Source of the DNA: Arcobacter sp. UBA7394 | Lineage (GTDB): Bacteria; Campylobacterota; Campylobacteria; Campylobacterales; Arcobacteraceae | Assembly (NCBI GenBank): GCA_002470185.1 | Contig: DKNG01000079.1 | Span: forward strand, 1-16,233 | Direction of reading: 5' to 3' | DNA length: 16,233 nt | In this document: one piece after another, positions 14,363 to 16,233 of the stretch | Layout of the letters: each line of letters starts with the position of its first letter | How positions within the stretch are numbered: position 1 is the stretch's first letter | Made by a program: the position numbers and the translations under genes | The notes under the pieces: generated by a model | What the model saw: the letters and a program-made list of their open reading frames with translations, nothing else | The model's database searches: none | Told to the model about the DNA's origin: nothing

Positions 14363-14415
14363 GATTTGTTGTTATTATTTGTATATTTTTTTATGAATAT
14401 ACTTTTGTGACGTGT

Positions 14416-14445
14416 ATTATATTTAATTAATACTAAAAAAAACTT
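14416..14445 (-). promoter_or_regulatory. candidate tuf promoter
   Basis: A perfect TATAAT lies at 14421-14416 (minus) with a T-rich tract (TTTTTTTT, 14442-14435) about 13 bases upstream. That combination is typical for sigma-70 promoters of Campylobacterota, which often lack a -35 box. Transcription would start near 14409, giving a leader of about 120 bases that contains the hairpin. The T-tract is shared with the terminator of the tRNA cluster. Confidence 0.5.
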
Positions 14446-14502
14446 TAAAGGGAGTAAATAATTGTAGAGTTATAAAAAAATTGCGCTTATAACTCAGCTC
14501 CC
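14435..14502 (-). terminator. candidate terminator of the tRNA cluster
   Basis: After tRNA-Gly the RNA can form GGGAG / CTCCC (14502-14498 with 14454-14450) enclosing an inner perfect 8-bp stem, GAGTTATA / TATAACTC (14495-14488 with 14474-14467). Seven bases later comes a run of eight T. The base stem is short and the U-run is not immediately adjacent, so read-through into tuf is possible, as in the cotranscribed E. coli tRNA-tufB unit. Confidence 0.4.
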
Positions 14503-14520
14503 AGTAATCAATAAAATAAA

Positions 14521-14597
<77 letters not shown>

Positions 14598-14607
14598 GCT
14601 CATTATA

Positions 14608-14692
14608 TGGTGGTGAGAGAAGGATTTGAACCTTCGAAGCCTAAGGCGGCGGATTTACAATCCGCAGGATTTGACCACTCTCCAACCTCACC
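14608..14692 (-). tRNA. tRNA-Tyr (anticodon GTA)
   Basis: 85-base class II tRNA with the long variable arm (GCC/GGC stem) expected for bacterial tRNA-Tyr and an encoded CCA. The acceptor is GGTGAGG / TCTCACC with one G-U pair. The anticodon stem GCGGA / TCCGC surrounds the loop TTGTAAA, and the T-stem is GAAGG / CCTTC. It lies between tRNA-Thr and tRNA-Gly, the same order as E. coli thrU-tyrU-glyT. Confidence 0.98.
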
Positions 14693-14754
14693 GTTGAAAA
14701 TTTATTGTTCTGGTCAAGCGCTGGTCTCAAGGACTACGCAGGACATATAAAAAA

Positions 14755-14832
14755 TGGAGCTGGTGAAGGGACTTGAACCCCCGACCTGCTGATTACAAAT
14801 CAGCTGCTCTAGCCAAGCTGAGCTACACCAGC
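14755..14832 (-). tRNA. tRNA-Thr (anticodon TGT)
   Basis: 78-base tRNA with encoded CCA. The acceptor GCTGGTG / CACCAGC is perfect, the anticodon stem GCTGA / TCAGC surrounds the loop TTTGTAA, and the T-stem GGGGG / CCCTT contains two G-U pairs. It reads ACA and related threonine codons. It lies between tRNA-Phe and tRNA-Tyr; the 62 bases before tRNA-Tyr are spacer with no feature I could recognise. Confidence 0.98.
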
Positions 14833-14850
14833 ATCCGTACAACTTAAAAA

Positions 14851-14926
14851 TGGTGGCTCGAGACAGAATCGAACTGTCGACACATGGATTTTCAATCCAT
14901 TGCTCTACCGACTGAGCTATCGCGCC
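14851..14926 (-). tRNA. tRNA-Phe (anticodon GAA)
   Basis: 76-base tRNA with encoded CCA. The anticodon stem ATGGA / TCCAT surrounds the loop TTGAAAA. The D-stem GCTC/GAGC and T-stem GACAG/CTGTC are perfect. The acceptor arms GGCGCGA and TCGAGCC pair at six of seven positions, with a G-A mismatch at 4-69. It is the first tRNA of the cluster, about 20 bases behind a candidate promoter. Confidence 0.97.
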
Positions 14927-14946
14927 ACTTCCTAAATTGGAGTGAA

Positions 14947-14975
14947 ATTATATACAGATGTATATTAAAGTTTAC
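14947..14975 (-). promoter_or_regulatory. candidate promoter of the tRNA cluster
   Basis: TATAAT at 14952-14947 (minus), preceded by TGTA, lies about 20 bases upstream of tRNA-Phe and overlaps the murD 3' end upstream. This is the usual promoter distance for a stable-RNA operon. No clear -35 box was seen. It would make the tRNAs independent of murD transcription. Confidence 0.5.
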
Positions 14976-16143
14976 TTAAATTATTTACCAAATTCTTGAA
15001 TTCTTTTCCACGTGCAGAATATGAAGAGTATTGATCTAGTGAAGCGGCCGAAGGAGACAGTATTCCAACACCTTTTAAGTCTAATTTTGTATCAATAATT
15101 TCTACTGCATTCTTTAAAATTTCACATTTATTCACGTTAATTTTATAATTATTACAATAATTTTTTATTTTTTCTGCGTTCGAGCCAATCGCATACACAT
15201 GGATATCCAAGTCTTTTATATAATCAAATAAAGGCAATAAATTTGCACCTTTATCATCTCCACCTAAAATTAAATGAATTTCCATCTCTTTATATGAATA
15301 TAAAGCATTAATTGTTGCATCAACATTAGTAGCTTTTGAGTCATTTATCCACAATCTTTTTTGAAAATCATTAAACTCTTCTACTTTATGCTCATCAATT
15401 GTAAAGCTATTAATTCTTTCATAATCAACTTCATCAAATAAAATCTTTTTACTAGCAAGTGCTAAAAGAGCATCTAAAAGAAATGGTTCTTTAAATTTAA
15501 TTTTTGTTCTATCAATATTAAAGTATTCACATAAATCATCACTATTCTTATAAGTAATAAGTTTTGCATCAGTTTTTATATCTTTAAACTCTTCAGGAAC
15601 TATTGCAATTTCATTTTCACTCATTGAAAGTACTGGTTTTATTTTAGAAGCCTTATACTCTTCATAATTTCCATGCCAAGTAATATGATCTTCACTAATC
15701 GGTAATAAGATATATAAATTAGGTTTTGCTTTGTTAGTATAATGTAAAGTAAAAGATGAAGTTTCTAGAATCCATATAGATGATTTCTCATCTAACTTAC
15801 TTAGTGGTGTTCCAATATTACCACCATATACACTATTATAAACTTTTAATATGTGTTGACACATCTGAGTTGTTGTAGTTTTACCGTTAGTTCCTGATAT
15901 CCAAATTGAGAAAGGCATATCATCACTATATAAGTCATAATCACTTTGTACATTCTTTGAGTTTAAAACCATTTGGTTATGAGGTGGGATTCCAGGACTT
16001 ACAACAGTGATTTCATTTGAGTTTAAATCATATGATGAAAAGTCACTATCATCATATAATATAGCATTAGGATAAACATCTTTAATAGCTTGTGCTGTTA
16101 AACCTTTTCCTAATACTCTAATTGCTTTATTATTAACTTTCAT
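14965..16143 (-). CDS. murD: UDP-N-acetylmuramoyl-L-alanine--D-glutamate ligase
   Basis: 392-residue cytoplasmic ligase that adds D-glutamate to UDP-MurNAc-L-Ala using ATP, the second amino acid of the peptidoglycan stem peptide. The N-terminal UDP-binding domain starts with IRVLGKGLTAQAI. The ATP-binding loop is SGTNGKTTTT at 83-92. The central domain has ILETSSFTLH, EDHITWHG and YEEYKASK, whose last lysine is the likely carbamylated residue. The C-terminal domain has WINDSKATN and LSPSAASLDQYSSYSARG (family SPACASLDQF). It is shorter than E. coli MurD (438), mainly in the N-terminal domain, as I recall for Campylobacterota. The ATG lies three bases after the mraY stop, with an AGG in the end of mraY as a weak ribosome-binding site, so translation is probably coupled. 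The signatures are typical of MurD, not of MurC, MurE or MurF. Confidence 0.95.
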   Translation of the reverse strand: MKVNNKAIRVLGKGLTAQAIKDVYPNAILYDDSDFSSYDLNSNEITVVSPGIPPHNQMVLNSKNVQSDYDLYSDDMPFSIWISGTNGKTTTTQMCQHILKVYNSVYGGNIGTPLSKLDEKSSIWILETSSFTLHYTNKAKPNLYILLPISEDHITWHGNYEEYKASKIKPVLSMSENEIAIVPEEFKDIKTDAKLITYKNSDDLCEYFNIDRTKIKFKEPFLLDALLALASKKILFDEVDYERINSFTIDEHKVEEFNDFQKRLWINDSKATNVDATINALYSYKEMEIHLILGGDDKGANLLPLFDYIKDLDIHVYAIGSNAEKIKNYCNNYKINVNKCEILKNAVEIIDTKLDLKGVGILSPSAASLDQYSSYSARGKEFKNLVNNLSKL

Positions 16144-16146
16144 TAT

Positions 16147-16233
16147 CTACCTAATTTTTAGACTCATAAGTGCAAATAAATTTGTCATAAAAGATATTAT
16201 CCAAAATCTTACGATAATTTTATTTTCTTTCCA
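16147..16233 (-). CDS. mraY: phospho-N-acetylmuramoyl-pentapeptide-transferase, C-terminal end (cut by window edge)
   Basis: Only the last 28 codons and the TAG stop are inside the window. They read VRFWIISF and end SLKIR, matching the conserved MraY C-terminus (family RFWIIS ... LATLKVR). MraY is the membrane enzyme that transfers phospho-MurNAc-pentapeptide to undecaprenyl phosphate to make lipid I. The fragment is mostly one hydrophobic helix, as expected for its last membrane span. The direct link to murD three bases downstream supports the call and shows a wall-precursor operon extending beyond the window. Confidence 0.9.
   Translation of the reverse strand, partial: WKENKIIVRFWIISFMTNLFALMSLKIR

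Overview
The window is a stretch of core information-processing genes from an AT-rich bacterium. Gene content, order and protein style best fit Campylobacterota, most likely an Arcobacter-type genus. The reasons are the tRNA-tuf-rpmG-trnW-secE-nusG-rplKAJL-rpoBC order, the short (392-residue) MurD, the Campylobacter-like L33, separate but overlapping rpoB and rpoC, and strong A/T codon bias. The genus assignment is an inference from memory of these families, not a search result. Every gene I can support lies on the minus strand, so transcription runs from high to low coordinates.

Layout in transcription order. (1) 16233-14965: the last 28 codons of mraY, then murD three bases later, part of a peptidoglycan precursor operon. 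(2) 14926-14521: four tRNA genes, Phe(GAA), Thr(TGT), Tyr(GTA) and Gly(TCC), with a likely promoter at the end of murD and a likely terminator at 14435-14502. Thr-Tyr-Gly-tuf is the same order as in front of E. coli tufB. (3) 14421-12780: tuf promoter and structured leader, tuf (EF-Tu), rpmG (L33, 56 aa), a terminator-like hairpin and tRNA-Trp(CCA). (4) 12699-9590: secE, nusG, rplK, rplA, rplJ and rplL, with a probable L10-type autoregulatory leader before rplJ. (5) 9416-746: rpoB and rpoC, overlapping by 8 bases, followed by a hairpin terminator that contains the rpoC stop codon. (6) 711-1: a 128-aa membrane protein of unknown function and the first 88 codons of an EAL-domain (cyclic-di-GMP phosphodiesterase type) protein cut by the window edge.

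The genes act together. EF-Tu, the tRNAs and the ribosomal proteins supply translation. NusG, RpoB and RpoC form the transcription machinery. SecE is part of the translocon. MraY and MurD make cell-wall precursors. The notable non-coding pattern is a hairpin at most gene junctions of the large operon, including a 21-bp inverted repeat between nusG and rplK and a hairpin between rplL and rpoB whose arm can also pair with the rpoB ribosome-binding site. No mobile element, CRISPR array, integrase or obviously foreign gene was seen. No gene-free stretch exceeds 300 bases; the longest (14291-14520, 230 bases) holds the tuf leader, tuf promoter and tRNA terminator. I found no convincing new multi-gene system. 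The candidates worth following are RNA-level control elements and the two poorly understood genes behind rpoC.
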